From contig NZ_CP045928.1 in assembly GCF_009664855.1 (NCBI RefSeq), positions 6,052,518-6,116,517 of the forward strand: a stretch of 64,000 bases of DNA, written 5' to 3'. Under the pieces are notes generated by a model. It worked only from the letters and a program-made list of their open reading frames with translations, had not been told where the DNA came from and did no database searches. Of this stretch, positions 43,650 through 51,314 are shown in pieces (the first letter of the stretch is position 1; every line of letters starts with the position of its first letter). The position numbers and the translations under genes are program-made. This DNA is from Flavobacterium sp. SLB02 (GTDB lineage: Bacteria; Bacteroidota; Bacteroidia; Flavobacteriales; Flavobacteriaceae).

Positions 43650-43680
43650 AAAGGCGCAAAGGTTTTTCTTTTGCGCCTTT
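43650..43680 (+). terminator. Terminator of the O-acetylation operon built from the CGCAAAG repeat
   Basis: AAAGGCGCAAA and TTTGCGCCTTT are perfect 11-bp arms with a 9-base loop. The sequence belongs to the CGCAAAG repeat family, which continues to about 43850. Confidence 0.7.
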
Positions 43681-43751
43681 TATATTTAAAGCCATAAATT
43701 AAGTGGGTTTTGAAAATCAGCTAAAATCTTTTTTAATCTGCATGAAACAAT

Positions 43752-43850
43752 AAAAACTTTGCGTCTTCGCGACTTTGCGAGCAAAAAAAACTCAACGTTC
43801 TTGGTAAAAAAAACTTTGTGTCTTAGCGCCTTAGTGGCAAAAAACTACAT
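43752..43850. repeat. CGCAAAGTC family repeats between MBOAT gene and ffh
   Basis: Two degenerate blocks, AACTTTGCGTCTTCGCGACT... at 43756 and AACTTTGTGTCTTAGCGCCT... at 43812, made of short CTTNGCG steps. Related to 7251-7307. Confidence 0.65.
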
Positions 43851-43861
43851 ATAAATAAAAA

Positions 43862-43892
43862 TTGCCTGAAATACCTAATTAGATTATCTTTG
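43862..43892 (+). promoter_or_regulatory. Promoter of ffh
   Basis: TTG at 43862-43864, a 20-base spacer and TATCTTTG at 43885-43892; the ATG follows at 43915. Confidence 0.8.
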
Positions 43893-43914
43893 CACTTCAA
43901 ATAAAGAAAAAATT

Positions 43915-45267
43915 ATGTTTGATAATTTAAGTGATAAGTTAGATAAAGCCTTCCATATATTAAAAGGGCACGGTAAAATTACAGAAGTAAACGTTGCCGA
44001 AACCTTAAAAGAAGTTCGTCGTGCCTTACTTGATGCCGATGTTAACTTTAAAATTGCTAAAGATTTTACTGCCAAAGTAAAAGAAAAAGCAATAGGTCAG
44101 GACGTTTTAACAACACTTCAGCCAGGACAATTATTGGTGAAGTTAGTAAAAGACGAACTAACCGAATTAATGGGTGGCGATGTTGCTGGAATCAATCTTT
44201 CGGGAACACCAAGCGTTATTTTGATGTCAGGACTTCAGGGTTCTGGTAAAACGACTTTCTCTGGTAAACTTGCCAACTTTTTAAAAACTAAGAAAAACAA
44301 GAAACCACTTCTTGTAGCTTGTGATATCTACCGTCCTGCGGCGATCAACCAGTTACATGTTGTTGGGGATCAAATAGGTGTTGAGGTTTACTCAGAACCA
44401 GAAAACAAAAATCCTGTAGAGATTGCTCAAAACGCAATCAAACATGCAAAAGCAAACGGTTTTAATGTTGTTATTGTCGATACCGCTGGTCGTTTGGCAG
44501 TAGATCAGGAGATGATGGATGAAATTGCACGTGTTCACAAAGCAATTCAGCCACAGGAAACTTTGTTTGTTGTAGATGCAATGACAGGACAAGATGCTGT
44601 AAATACAGCAAAAGCCTTCAATGATATCCTGAACTTCGACGGAGTTATCTTAACCAAATTAGATGGAGATACCCGTGGTGGAGCTGCAATTTCGATTAAA
44701 TCGGTTGTCAACAAGCCAATCAAATTTGTAGGTACAGGCGAGAAGATGGAAGCAATTGATGTTTTCTATCCGGATCGTATGGCCGAGCGTATCTTAGGTA
44801 TGGGAGACGTTGTGTCACTTGTAGAAAGAGCGCAGGAACAATTTGACGAAGAAGAAGCCAGAAAACTTCAAAAGAAAATCGCTAAAAACGAATTCGGTTT
44901 TGATGATTTCTTAACGCAGATTCAACAAGTAAAGAAAATGGGTAATATGAAAGATCTGGTTGGAATGATTCCGGGAGCTTCAAAAGCCATGAAAGATGTA
45001 GAGATAGAAGATGATGCATTTAAACATATAGAAGCAATCATTCACTCGATGACGCCAATCGAAAGAAGCAAACCTGCCATAATCGACGTAAAAAGGAAAG
45101 CCAGAATCGCTAAAGGTTCCGGAACCAAAGTCGAGCAAGTAAATCAGTTAATGAAGCAATTCGACCAAATGAGCAAAATGATGAAGATGATGCAAGGTCC
45201 GGGCGGAAAAAACCTGATGAAAATGATGGGAGGCATGAAAGGAATGCCAGGCGGAATGCCGAGATAA
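43915..45267 (+). CDS. ffh: Signal recognition particle protein Ffh
   Basis: A 450-residue GTPase that, with 4.5S RNA, targets nascent membrane proteins to the translocon. N domain at 1-90, then G domain motifs G-L-Q-G-S-G-K-T-T-F near 107-116, D-T-A-G-R near 191-195 and T-K-L-D-G-D near 248-253, followed by the methionine-rich M domain. The tail (S-K-M-M-K-M-M-Q and M-K-M-M-G-G-M-K-G-M) is typical. Full length; monocistronic under its own promoter. No 4.5S RNA gene was recognised in the window. Confidence 0.97.
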   Translation: MFDNLSDKLDKAFHILKGHGKITEVNVAETLKEVRRALLDADVNFKIAKDFTAKVKEKAIGQDVLTTLQPGQLLVKLVKDELTELMGGDVAGINLSGTPSVILMSGLQGSGKTTFSGKLANFLKTKKNKKPLLVACDIYRPAAINQLHVVGDQIGVEVYSEPENKNPVEIAQNAIKHAKANGFNVVIVDTAGRLAVDQEMMDEIARVHKAIQPQETLFVVDAMTGQDAVNTAKAFNDILNFDGVILTKLDGDTRGGAAISIKSVVNKPIKFVGTGEKMEAIDVFYPDRMAERILGMGDVVSLVERAQEQFDEEEARKLQKKIAKNEFGFDDFLTQIQQVKKMGNMKDLVGMIPGASKAMKDVEIEDDAFKHIEAIIHSMTPIERSKPAIIDVKRKARIAKGSGTKVEQVNQLMKQFDQMSKMMKMMQGPGGKNLMKMMGGMKGMPGGMPR

Positions 45268-45396
45268 AGAAAAATTTGTTTAAGGTTTAAAGTTTCAAGT
45301 TGCTTGGAATTTTAGACCTTAAATTTTTTAACTATATTAATAATAGAGAAGCAGTTAACTTCTCACTTTTAACTCAAAACATTTAACTCAAAAGAA

Positions 45397-46281
45397 ATGC
45401 AACTACTAGACGGTAAAAAAACAGCTGAAGACATTAAAAACGAAATTGCAGCCGAAGTTCAATCGATAAAAGATGCCGGAGGAAAAGTACCTCATTTGGC
45501 AGCCGTAATCGTTGGTACAAACGGGGCAAGTTTAACTTACGTAGGAAGTAAAGTAAAATCTTGCCAGCAAATTGGCTTCGATTCAACTTTAGTAAGTTTA
45601 CCCGAAGATATTACCGAAGAAGCTTTACTGGCAAAAATCAAAGAACTTAACGAAGATGACGATCTTGATGGTTTCATCGTTCAGTTACCGTTACCAAAAC
45701 ATATCGACGAGCAAAAAATCTTATTGGCAATCGATCCGGATAAAGACGTTGATGGTTTTCACCCAACAAACTTCGGGAGAATGGCTTTAGAGATGGAAAG
45801 CTTTATTCCTGCAACGCCATTCGGTATAATGCAGTTACTAGAGCGTTACAACGTAGAAACTGCCGGAAAACATACCGTTGTTATTGGTAGAAGCCACATT
45901 GTAGGCCGACCAATGAGTATTTTAATGAGCCGTAAAGGAAATCCTGGAGATTCAACAGTAACTTTAACCCACAGCCGCACTAAAAATTTAGCCGAATTCA
46001 CTAAAAATGCTGATATTATTATCACCGCTTTAGGAGTTCCTGAATTCTTAAAAGCAGACATGGTTAAAGACGGAGTTGTAATTATAGATGTTGGAATTAC
46101 TCGTGTAGACGATGCATCAAACCCAAAAGGTTATGTAATCAAAGGCGACGTTGATTTTGACGAAGTAAGCAAAAAATCATCATTTATCACGCCAGTCCCT
46201 GGTGGAGTAGGGCCAATGACAATTGCAATGCTGCTTAAAAATACCCTTTTAGCCAGAAAAATGAGAAGCGCGAAAAAGTAA
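45397..46281 (+). CDS. folD: Bifunctional methylene-tetrahydrofolate dehydrogenase/cyclohydrolase
   Basis: FolD interconverts methylene-, methenyl- and formyl-tetrahydrofolate in one-carbon metabolism. The 294-residue protein has Y-V-G-S-K-V-K-S-C with the catalytic Lys, G-F-I-V-Q-L-P-L-P, the NADP site G-R-S-H-I-V-G-R-P and [10 protein letters not shown]. Full length, single gene, with a terminator (stem AAAGCCTA / TAGGCTTT, 46304-46329) behind it. Confidence 0.96.
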   Translation: MQLLDGKKTAEDIKNEIAAEVQSIKDAGGKVPHLAAVIVGTNGASLTYVGSKVKSCQQIGFDSTLVSLPEDITEEALLAKIKELNEDDDLDGFIVQLPLPKHIDEQKILLAIDPDKDVDGFHPTNFGRMALEMESFIPATPFGIMQLLERYNVETAGKHTVVIGRSHIVGRPMSILMSRKGNPGDSTVTLTHSRTKNLAEFTKNADIIITALGVPEFLKADMVKDGVVIIDVGITRVDDASNPKGYVIKGDVDFDEVSKKSSFITPVPGGVGPMTIAMLLKNTLLARKMRSAKK

Positions 46282-46303
46282 TTTTTCACATCAAATAATA
46301 AAC

Positions 46304-46334
46304 AAAGCCTATTCAATCGAGTAGGCTTTGCTGT
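46304..46334 (+). terminator. Terminator of folD
   Basis: AAAGCCTA (46304-46311) and TAGGCTTT (46322-46329), 10-base loop, followed by GCTGTTTT; the U-tract is weak. Confidence 0.6.
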
Positions 46335-46363
46335 TTTATATACTTTGGGCCCGACCATATCCC

Positions 46364-46381
46364 TCACGCAACGTTGCGTGA
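46364..46381. repeat. Perfect 18-bp palindrome TCACGCAACGTTGCGTGA
   Basis: Fully self-complementary with no loop, in the gap between folD and the regulatory locus. It sits immediately before the 51-bp-period array. It could be a protein-binding site or part of the repeat element. Confidence 0.7.
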
Positions 46382-46389
46382 TGCGGCAG

Positions 46390-46542
46390 TCCCAGAGGGA
46401 CGATATATTTATAGAAATATATGATTTATGTTTTGTAGAGCCCCATCGGGGTGACATATTAAAATATACAATATTTAATTTCCAGAATAAACTCCGCTAG
46501 GAGTTACCGGTTGTAAAGCGATTTAGGCGCATCGAAAAAAAA
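46390..46542. repeat. 51-bp-period array of GC-rich mini-hairpins
   Basis: Mini-palindromes TCCCAGAGGGA (46390), CCCCATCGGGG (46441) and CTCCGCTAGGAG (46492) start exactly 51 bases apart; the AT-rich stretches after the first two share GAYRATATT-like text. With folD's terminator and the 18-bp palindrome this fills the 336-base gap up to the next gene. Confidence 0.7.
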
Positions 46543-46568
46543 TCACAACAAAAAAATCAATTTTCTAT

Positions 46569-46613
46569 TTGCTAATTGAAAATAAAATATAACTTTGCAG
46601 TACAAAGTACTTT
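46569..46613 (+). promoter_or_regulatory. Promoter and operator 1 of the regulatory locus
   Basis: TTG at 46569-46571, an 18-base spacer and TAACTTTG at 46590-46597 form a consensus promoter. The operator ACTTTG-CAG-TACAAAGTACTTT (46592-46613) overlaps the -7 element and the expected start of transcription. The same text, with a different three-base centre, recurs at 47556-47577. Confidence 0.75.
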
Positions 46614-46617
46614 ATTT

Positions 46618-47232
46618 ATGAATCAGAAGCATCAAGAAGATTTAGCACACATTCGTTCCATGATGGAGCGCTCTTCAAGATTTATATCCCTAAGTGGACT
46701 CTCAGGAGTATTTGCGGGCCTATCGGCTTTAATTGGCGGATTGTACGTGTATCAGCTATTCAAAGTAAACGGGATAGAATATTTTACTGATCAACATATA
46801 TTGTTGACTAGTAACTTAGTTTCAGAATTATTCTGGATTGGCGTTGCAATTTTAGTTTGTGCTTTTGCTTTTGGTATATTTTTTACAATCAGAAAAAGCA
46901 GAAAATACGATTTACCAATCTGGACATCGGCAACAAAAAATATGTTATTCAATTTAGCCGTTCCTCTTTTGGCCGGAGGTATATTTTGTCTGGCACTTTT
47001 ATACCACGAAATTTATGGATTAGTCGCTCCGGCTACTTTAATTTTCTACGGCTTAGCACTTGTAAATGCAGAAAAATATACATTTTCTGATGTTAAGTAC
47101 TTAGGATTCTGTGAATTATTTTTAGGATTTGTTTCTCTTTTTTATATCGGATATGGTTTAGTTTTTTGGATCATCGGTTTTGGTATTTTGCATATCTTTT
47201 ACGGATTAATAATGTTCAAAAAATACAAATAA
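46618..47232 (+). CDS. Membrane protein of unknown function, first gene of a regulated locus
   Basis: A 204-residue protein. A soluble N-terminus of about 30 residues (M-N-Q-K-H-Q-E-D-L-A-H-I-R-S-M-M-E-R) is followed by about six membrane segments, with a cytoplasmic R-K-S-R-K-Y-D-L-P-I-W loop. The frame is open from 46576, but the promoter puts the transcription start near 46604, so the ATG at 46618 must be the start. I do not recognise a named family. The winged-helix regulator gene begins 9 bases after its stop and is surely cotranscribed; the operator upstream suggests self-limited expression. Confidence 0.75.
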   Translation: MNQKHQEDLAHIRSMMERSSRFISLSGLSGVFAGLSALIGGLYVYQLFKVNGIEYFTDQHILLTSNLVSELFWIGVAILVCAFAFGIFFTIRKSRKYDLPIWTSATKNMLFNLAVPLLAGGIFCLALLYHEIYGLVAPATLIFYGLALVNAEKYTFSDVKYLGFCELFLGFVSLFYIGYGLVFWIIGFGILHIFYGLIMFKKYK

Positions 47233-47241
47233 ATCCAAGCA

Positions 47242-47532
47242 ATGGGAATCATTGATAAACTAAATAAAGATTTTGAAAGCCGTGTCAGATTGGGTATTAT
47301 GTCCATCCTGATGGTCAATGAATGGGTTGATTTTACCGAGATGAAGAACCTTCTGAACATTACAGATGGTAATCTGGCCAGTCATTCCTCAGCGCTCGAA
47401 AAATCAGAATATATCGAAGTCAAAAAAGAGTTTGTGGGTAAAAAACCTAAAACCTCTTACCAGGTGACTCCCAGAGGACGTGCGGCCTTTAAGGAACACC
47501 TTTCTTACCTTGAAAAATTAATGAAATCGTAA
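47242..47532 (+). CDS. Winged-helix transcriptional regulator (HTH_34 / MarR-like)
   Basis: A 96-residue protein consisting almost entirely of a winged helix: L-N-K-D-F-E-S-R-V-R-L-G-I-M-S-I-L at the start, recognition helix region N-I-T-D-G-N-L-A-S-H-S-S-A-L-E-K and wing K-T-S-Y-Q-V-T-P-R-G-R-A-A-F. This is the short 'winged helix DNA-binding domain' family common in Bacteroidota. The gene lies between two membrane-protein genes, each preceded by the same palindromic site, so it is the natural candidate for the repressor that binds there. No ligand domain is present; dimerisation probably uses the terminal helices. Confidence 0.88.
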   Translation: MGIIDKLNKDFESRVRLGIMSILMVNEWVDFTEMKNLLNITDGNLASHSSALEKSEYIEVKKEFVGKKPKTSYQVTPRGRAAFKEHLSYLEKLMKS

Positions 47533-47555
47533 TAACTATATTTTTTTACCTAAAT

Positions 47556-47577
47556 ACTTTGAAATACAAAGTACTTT
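47556..47577 (+). promoter_or_regulatory. Operator 2, second copy of the shared palindromic site
   Basis: ACTTTG-AAA-TACAAAGTACTTT, identical to operator 1 outside the three-base centre. TACTTTG and CAAAGTA (47555-47572) form a perfect inverted repeat, and AAAGTACTTT is a 10-bp palindrome. It lies 14 bases ahead of the ATG at 47592. A TTTG end overlaps it as in promoter 1, but no good -33 is visible. Confidence 0.7.
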
Positions 47578-47591
47578 TAAAATTTAAAACA

Positions 47592-48980
47592 ATGAAAAAA
47601 CATCAAATCATTCTAGCTTGCAGTATACTATTTACACTGCTTTTTTACAACGAGTCAATAGGAGTAAACCTCGCTATTTTTGGACTATTCTTAACCGGTT
47701 CAATCTGTTATTTCTTTCAGGATCGCTTTACAGACAGATCACATTTAATCTTGGTTGTTACTTCGGTTTTATCTTGTCTGGCTTTTGCCTGGTACGGAGA
47801 TTTTGTTTCTTTTTTGGCTTTGGCAATCTCCATTCTCTTTTTGCAGTTTAAAACCCAGGAATCAAAACTTAAAATCATACAGGTATTTCCATTGGTATTT
47901 TTAAATGCATTCGCGTCGATAGGTCGTATTTTTATGTTCAGCCAATGGCTTCCGGAAAGAAAAATTCATAACAACTTTGCCAAGAAGCTGATCGCTTATT
48001 TCGTTATTCCAACAATTTTTATAATAGTATTTTTTACAGCCTATTCTTTTGGAAGTACTCATTTCTCTTCTCTACTTACAGATTATACTTTAGATATCGA
48101 TATTGTAGAAGTAATCTTAATTGGAATATTAGGGTTTTATATTTCATTCGGTTTCTGGAATTATTGGGTACCCGAAATTTGTTATGAAAAAAATGAATTA
48201 TTAGACAATGATTTTAATAACATAGCCGAAATTAAAAACCAAAATACATTTTCATTTTTAGATATTGACTTCGAGAGAAAAAGCGGTGAAATCACTTTAC
48301 TGTTGCTAAATATTATGCTTTTAGTATTTATTGTAACCTACAATTACGAACAGTTTTTTGAAGTGATAGAAAAATCAAACCTGAGCGCAGATACACACGA
48401 AAGAGTCAATTCGGTAATTTTCTCAATTGTTATGGCTGTTGGTGTTATTATGTTCTATTTTAAAGGCGGATTCAATTTTGATAAACAAGCAGCTAATCTC
48501 AAAAAACTGGCTAAAATTTGGATTGTCTTAAACGGACTTTTAATAGTAAGTACCATTATTAAAAACTCAGAATACATTTCAGTTTTCGGATTAACTTATA
48601 AACGATTGGGAGTTTATGCTTTTTTGACTTTGGCTATCATAGGTTTAGTTTTTGTTTTTCTAAAAATAACAAAACAAAAAACAAACGCTTATCTGGCCAA
48701 CCAAATGGTATGGTATTTTTACGGAACGGTTTTGTTGTGCAGTTTTGTAAATTGGGGAAATCTGATTACGACTTACAATATTGCAGTAAACAAATGTGTC
48801 GAACCACTATTTTTGAGCGGTTTGAATTTTAATGACGAAGCCCGAAGAGCGTATTTTTCAAAACTTCACTTAGATGGAAAATTAATTGAAATTAGAAAAG
48901 AAGAAGAGATTGATGAATATCAAAACAAGATATTTTTATCAAAAGCGTTGTACTATGAGTTTTTGAATAATAAAAAGTAA
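47592..48980 (+). CDS. DUF4173/DUF4153-like polytopic membrane protein
   Basis: From the ATG at 47592 the protein has 462 residues and about ten membrane segments. Visible features are W-L-P-E-R-K-I-H-N-N-F, F-G-F-W-N-Y-W-V-P and a C-terminal soluble end of about 75 residues with a Y-F-S-K-L-H-L-D-G segment. Proteins of this type are annotated as DUF4173 or DUF4153 and have no known function. The frame is open from 47559, but that start overlaps the operator; the ATG at 47592 is preferred. It belongs to the regulatory locus with the membrane protein and the winged-helix regulator. Confidence 0.75.
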   Translation: MKKHQIILACSILFTLLFYNESIGVNLAIFGLFLTGSICYFFQDRFTDRSHLILVVTSVLSCLAFAWYGDFVSFLALAISILFLQFKTQESKLKIIQVFPLVFLNAFASIGRIFMFSQWLPERKIHNNFAKKLIAYFVIPTIFIIVFFTAYSFGSTHFSSLLTDYTLDIDIVEVILIGILGFYISFGFWNYWVPEICYEKNELLDNDFNNIAEIKNQNTFSFLDIDFERKSGEITLLLLNIMLLVFIVTYNYEQFFEVIEKSNLSADTHERVNSVIFSIVMAVGVIMFYFKGGFNFDKQAANLKKLAKIWIVLNGLLIVSTIIKNSEYISVFGLTYKRLGVYAFLTLAIIGLVFVFLKITKQKTNAYLANQMVWYFYGTVLLCSFVNWGNLITTYNIAVNKCVEPLFLSGLNFNDEARRAYFSKLHLDGKLIEIRKEEEIDEYQNKIFLSKALYYEFLNNKK

Positions 48981-48991
48981 TTTTTTCCTCA

Positions 48992-49026
48992 AACCACCTT
49001 TAGTAAAATGCTCAAGGTGGTTTTTT
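48992..49026 (+). terminator. Terminator of the regulatory locus
   Basis: AACCACCTT and AAGGTGGTT with 13-base loop, followed by T4 and AGTATTT. Confidence 0.85.
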
Positions 49027-49051
49027 AGTATTTAATTATACTTTTAAACTT

Positions 49052-49080
49052 TTGGGTTTTAAAAATAAAGGATACTTTTG
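49052..49080 (+). promoter_or_regulatory. Promoter of corA
   Basis: TTG at 49052-49054, an 18-base spacer and TACTTTTG at 49073-49080. Transcription should begin near 49086, upstream of a short leader ORF. Confidence 0.8.
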
Positions 49081-49104
49081 CACCACTTAAAAAAAACTTC
49101 TCCA

Positions 49105-49137
49105 ATGGACGATTATTATTCGTTAGTATTAAATTAA
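49105..49137 (+). CDS. Possible leader peptide upstream of corA (10 residues)
   Basis: ATG at 49105 opens a frame M-D-D-Y-Y-S-L-V-L-N ending in TAA at 49137. It is the first ORF on the transcript expected from the promoter at 49052-49080. A hairpin follows at once, then corA. Two Asp codons follow the start. In enteric bacteria leader ORFs precede the Mg2+ transporter genes mgtA (mgtL) and corA (corL); the likeness here is by position only. Confidence 0.35.
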   Translation: MDDYYSLVLN

Positions 49138-49138
49138 A

Positions 49139-49167
49139 ATAGCTTTTGAATTATTTCAAAATGCTAT
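49139..49167 (+). promoter_or_regulatory. Leader hairpin ahead of corA
   Basis: ATAGC-TTTTGAA and TTCAAAA-T-GCTAT pair over 12 bp with a single bulged T and a 4-base loop. It lies directly between the leader ORF and the preferred corA start and covers the alternative start at 49166. No U-tract follows, so a role in translation is more likely than termination. Confidence 0.55.
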
Positions 49168-49189
49168 GATAAAACCCTGCAATTTTGAA

Positions 49190-50116
49190 ATGAAAGCCTT
49201 TTACAAAAACAACAACGGATTAACCGAGACAAAAGAATGGACTCCAAACTGCTGGATTAACATTGAGTCTCCTTCAGAAACAGAAAAAAAATACTTACTG
49301 GAAGAACTGCAAGTTCCTGAAGCCTTTTATAATGATATTGAAGATATCGACGAAAGACCTCGTATGGAATCTGAAGACGGCTGGACTTTGTTTATCATGC
49401 GTATCCCTGTAAAAAGTAATGATGTTAAACTGCCTTTTCAAACTATCCCGTTAGGATTAATTTTTAAAGAAGATATTTGTGTTACCATCAGTTTTTACGA
49501 AACCGAAATCATTTCTGATTTTGTACAATATACCAATCGAAAAAATATACACATAAGAGATAATTTTGATCTCGTTTTACGATTGTTATTATCCTCAAGT
49601 GTTTGGTACTTAAAATATCTGAAACAAATTAATCAAAAGATCAAACTGGCCGAAGATAATTTAGAGAAATCAATCAAGAACGAAGAATTACAAGCACTTT
49701 TGCAAATAGAAAAATGTCTGGTATTCTTTATTACTTCCTTAAAAGGAAATGATGTTTTGTTTCACCGAATTAAAAATCTAAAAGCCCAAAGAGAACATTT
49801 TGATCAGGATTTATTGGAAGATGTTGATATCGAATTAAGTCAGGCGCAAGACACTGCAAATATCTACAGCAATATCTTAACCGGAATGATGGATGCTTAT
49901 GCTTCGGTGATTTCGAACAATATGAATAATATTATGAAGCAAATGACTTCAATTTCTATTATTTTAATGATCCCCACTTTAATTGCCAGTTTATACGGAA
50001 TGAACGTGCCAAACGGTTTAGAAGAAAGTAAATACGGAATCTGGATATTACTTTTAGTATCGGTAATCTTATCTATTTTTGGTGTTTATCTATTCAAAAG
50101 AAGAAGATGGTTTTGA
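49190..50116 (+). CDS. corA: Magnesium/cobalt transporter CorA family
   Basis: A roughly 308-residue inner-membrane channel for Mg2+. The acidic N-terminal soluble domain (W-I-N-I-E-S-P, R-P-R-M-E) is followed by a long helix and two C-terminal membrane segments. The selectivity motif G-M-N is present in L-Y-G-M-N-V-P, and the basic R-R-R-W-F tail is typical. The frame also allows ATG at 49166, but this lies in the 3' arm of a hairpin; ATG at 49190 (M-K-A-F-Y-K-N) is the better start. A terminator shared with the convergent rluF follows. Confidence 0.9.
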   Translation: MKAFYKNNNGLTETKEWTPNCWINIESPSETEKKYLLEELQVPEAFYNDIEDIDERPRMESEDGWTLFIMRIPVKSNDVKLPFQTIPLGLIFKEDICVTISFYETEIISDFVQYTNRKNIHIRDNFDLVLRLLLSSSVWYLKYLKQINQKIKLAEDNLEKSIKNEELQALLQIEKCLVFFITSLKGNDVLFHRIKNLKAQREHFDQDLLEDVDIELSQAQDTANIYSNILTGMMDAYASVISNNMNNIMKQMTSISIILMIPTLIASLYGMNVPNGLEESKYGIWILLLVSVILSIFGVYLFKRRRWF

Positions 50117-50144
50117 TAAAATAAATTAGAAAAGCGTTATAAAA

Positions 50145-50182
50145 AAAAAGACCCTTCCGCAGCAACGAAAGGGTCTTTTTTT
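50145..50182. terminator. Bidirectional terminator between corA and rluF
   Basis: AAAAAGACCCTT and AAGGGTCTTTTT, perfect 12-bp arms, 12-base loop. Confidence 0.88.
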
Positions 50183-50193
50183 ATAAGATCAAT

Positions 50194-51045
50194 TTAATAA
50201 TCTCCTTTTTTCTTAAATCTGGGATCATCCTTTGATATAAAATCTGTTCGTCGCTTAGGAACATCATCTTTTGATAAAAAATCAGTTCGTCGTCTTGGAG
50301 CTTCAGGTTTTGGTAAACTTGCTTCTTCGGTTTTGCTTGACGGTTCAATTAAATGATTTAATTCTTTAATTTCATCATCAGTCAAATCACGATAACGTCC
50401 CACCGGAACATCAAGCGAAATATTGATAATTCTGATACGTTTAAGCGCCGTTACGTCATAACCCAGATATTCGGTCATTCTACGAATTTGGCGGTTTAAA
50501 CCCTGCGTTAAAATGATTTTAAAAGTAAATTGACTAATCTGCTCTACTTTACATTTTTTGGTTACAGTATCCAGAATCGGGATACCATTTCCCATACGTT
50601 GTATAAAACGTTCTGTAATAGGTTTGTTTACCGTTACGGTATATTCTTTTTCGTGGTTGTTTCTGGCGCGTAAAATTTTGTTTACAATATCGCCGTCATT
50701 CGTCATAAAAATTAATCCTTCACTGGCTTTGTCCAATCGTCCAATTGGGAAAATGCGTTTTGGATAATTAATATAATCCACAATATTATTTCGAACTTCA
50801 AGATTCGTGGTGCATTCAATTCCAACCGGTTTGTTGAAAGCCAGGTAAACCAATTTTTCGTGTTTCTCAATAATCAGTTTTCCGTCAATACGCACTTCGT
50901 CATTTTGCGAAACTTTCGTTCCCATTTCAGGTACAACACCATTTATTGTTACGCGTCCTTCTTCAATAAGTTTATCAGCTTCACGGCGGGAACAATATCC
51001 TGTTTCACCAATAAATTTATTCAGACGTTTTAAATTCTCTTCCAT
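50194..51045 (-). CDS. rluF: 23S rRNA pseudouridine synthase RluF
   Basis: A 283-residue enzyme: S4 RNA-binding domain at about 5-60, then the RsuA/RluF catalytic domain with [10 protein letters not shown] (catalytic Asp105) and [10 protein letters not shown] near 185. The R-L-D-K-A-S-E-G-L form fits RluF, which modifies position 2604 of 23S rRNA; RluB-like alternatives are possible. The last 40 residues are a charged tail containing two copies of a P-x-R-R-T-D-F-x-S-K-D-D unit, outside the family core. Monocistronic. Confidence 0.88.
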   Translation of the reverse strand: MEENLKRLNKFIGETGYCSRREADKLIEEGRVTINGVVPEMGTKVSQNDEVRIDGKLIIEKHEKLVYLAFNKPVGIECTTNLEVRNNIVDYINYPKRIFPIGRLDKASEGLIFMTNDGDIVNKILRARNNHEKEYTVTVNKPITERFIQRMGNGIPILDTVTKKCKVEQISQFTFKIILTQGLNRQIRRMTEYLGYDVTALKRIRIINISLDVPVGRYRDLTDDEIKELNHLIEPSSKTEEASLPKPEAPRRRTDFLSKDDVPKRRTDFISKDDPRFKKKGDY

Positions 51046-51149
51046 ACTGCAAAAGTAAGCAAAATTTGGACTTCTTAGAATTTTAGATTATTAGATCTTT
51101 GGATTGTTGGGTTGTTGGATTGGTAGAATTTTAGATTTCACACAATCTA

Positions 51150-51247
51150 GTCATCCTGAGGGACGAAGGATCACATGAGTAATTCCGTAAAGAAAGTTGA
51201 TAATCTTTGTCGAGTTTCTGGTGTGATCCTTCGTTCCTCAGGATGAC
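51150..51247. repeat. 98-bp inverted-repeat element, GTCATCCTGAGGGACGAAGG type
   Basis: The 26-bp ends (51150-51175 and 51222-51247) are reverse complements with one mismatch. Inner text has TTCCGTAAAG and GAGTTTCTGG, as in the relative at 10119-10219. It lies in the gap between two minus-strand genes, rluF upstream being transcribed away from it. No ORF. Confidence 0.88.
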
Positions 51248-51268
51248 AAACATGCGGTTACTTTATCT

Positions 51269-51312
51269 AAAAAAACCTTTGCCCCTTTGAACCTCTGCGC
51301 CTTTGAACCTTA
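51269..51312. repeat. CCTTTGCCCC / CTTTGAACC stepwise repeat
   Basis: Degenerate steps CCTTTGCCCC, CTTTGAACCT, CTGCGCCTTT, GAACCTT. Member of the CGCAAAG/CTTTGCG family; resembles the text at 43630-43660 read on the other strand. Confidence 0.5.
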
Positions 51313-51314
51313 TT

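Noticed and set aside
46131-46457. 108-residue minus-strand ORF over the folD end and the repeat array
   Set aside because: Half is antisense to folD and the other half runs through the 51-bp-period repeats, so no protein-like conservation is expected.
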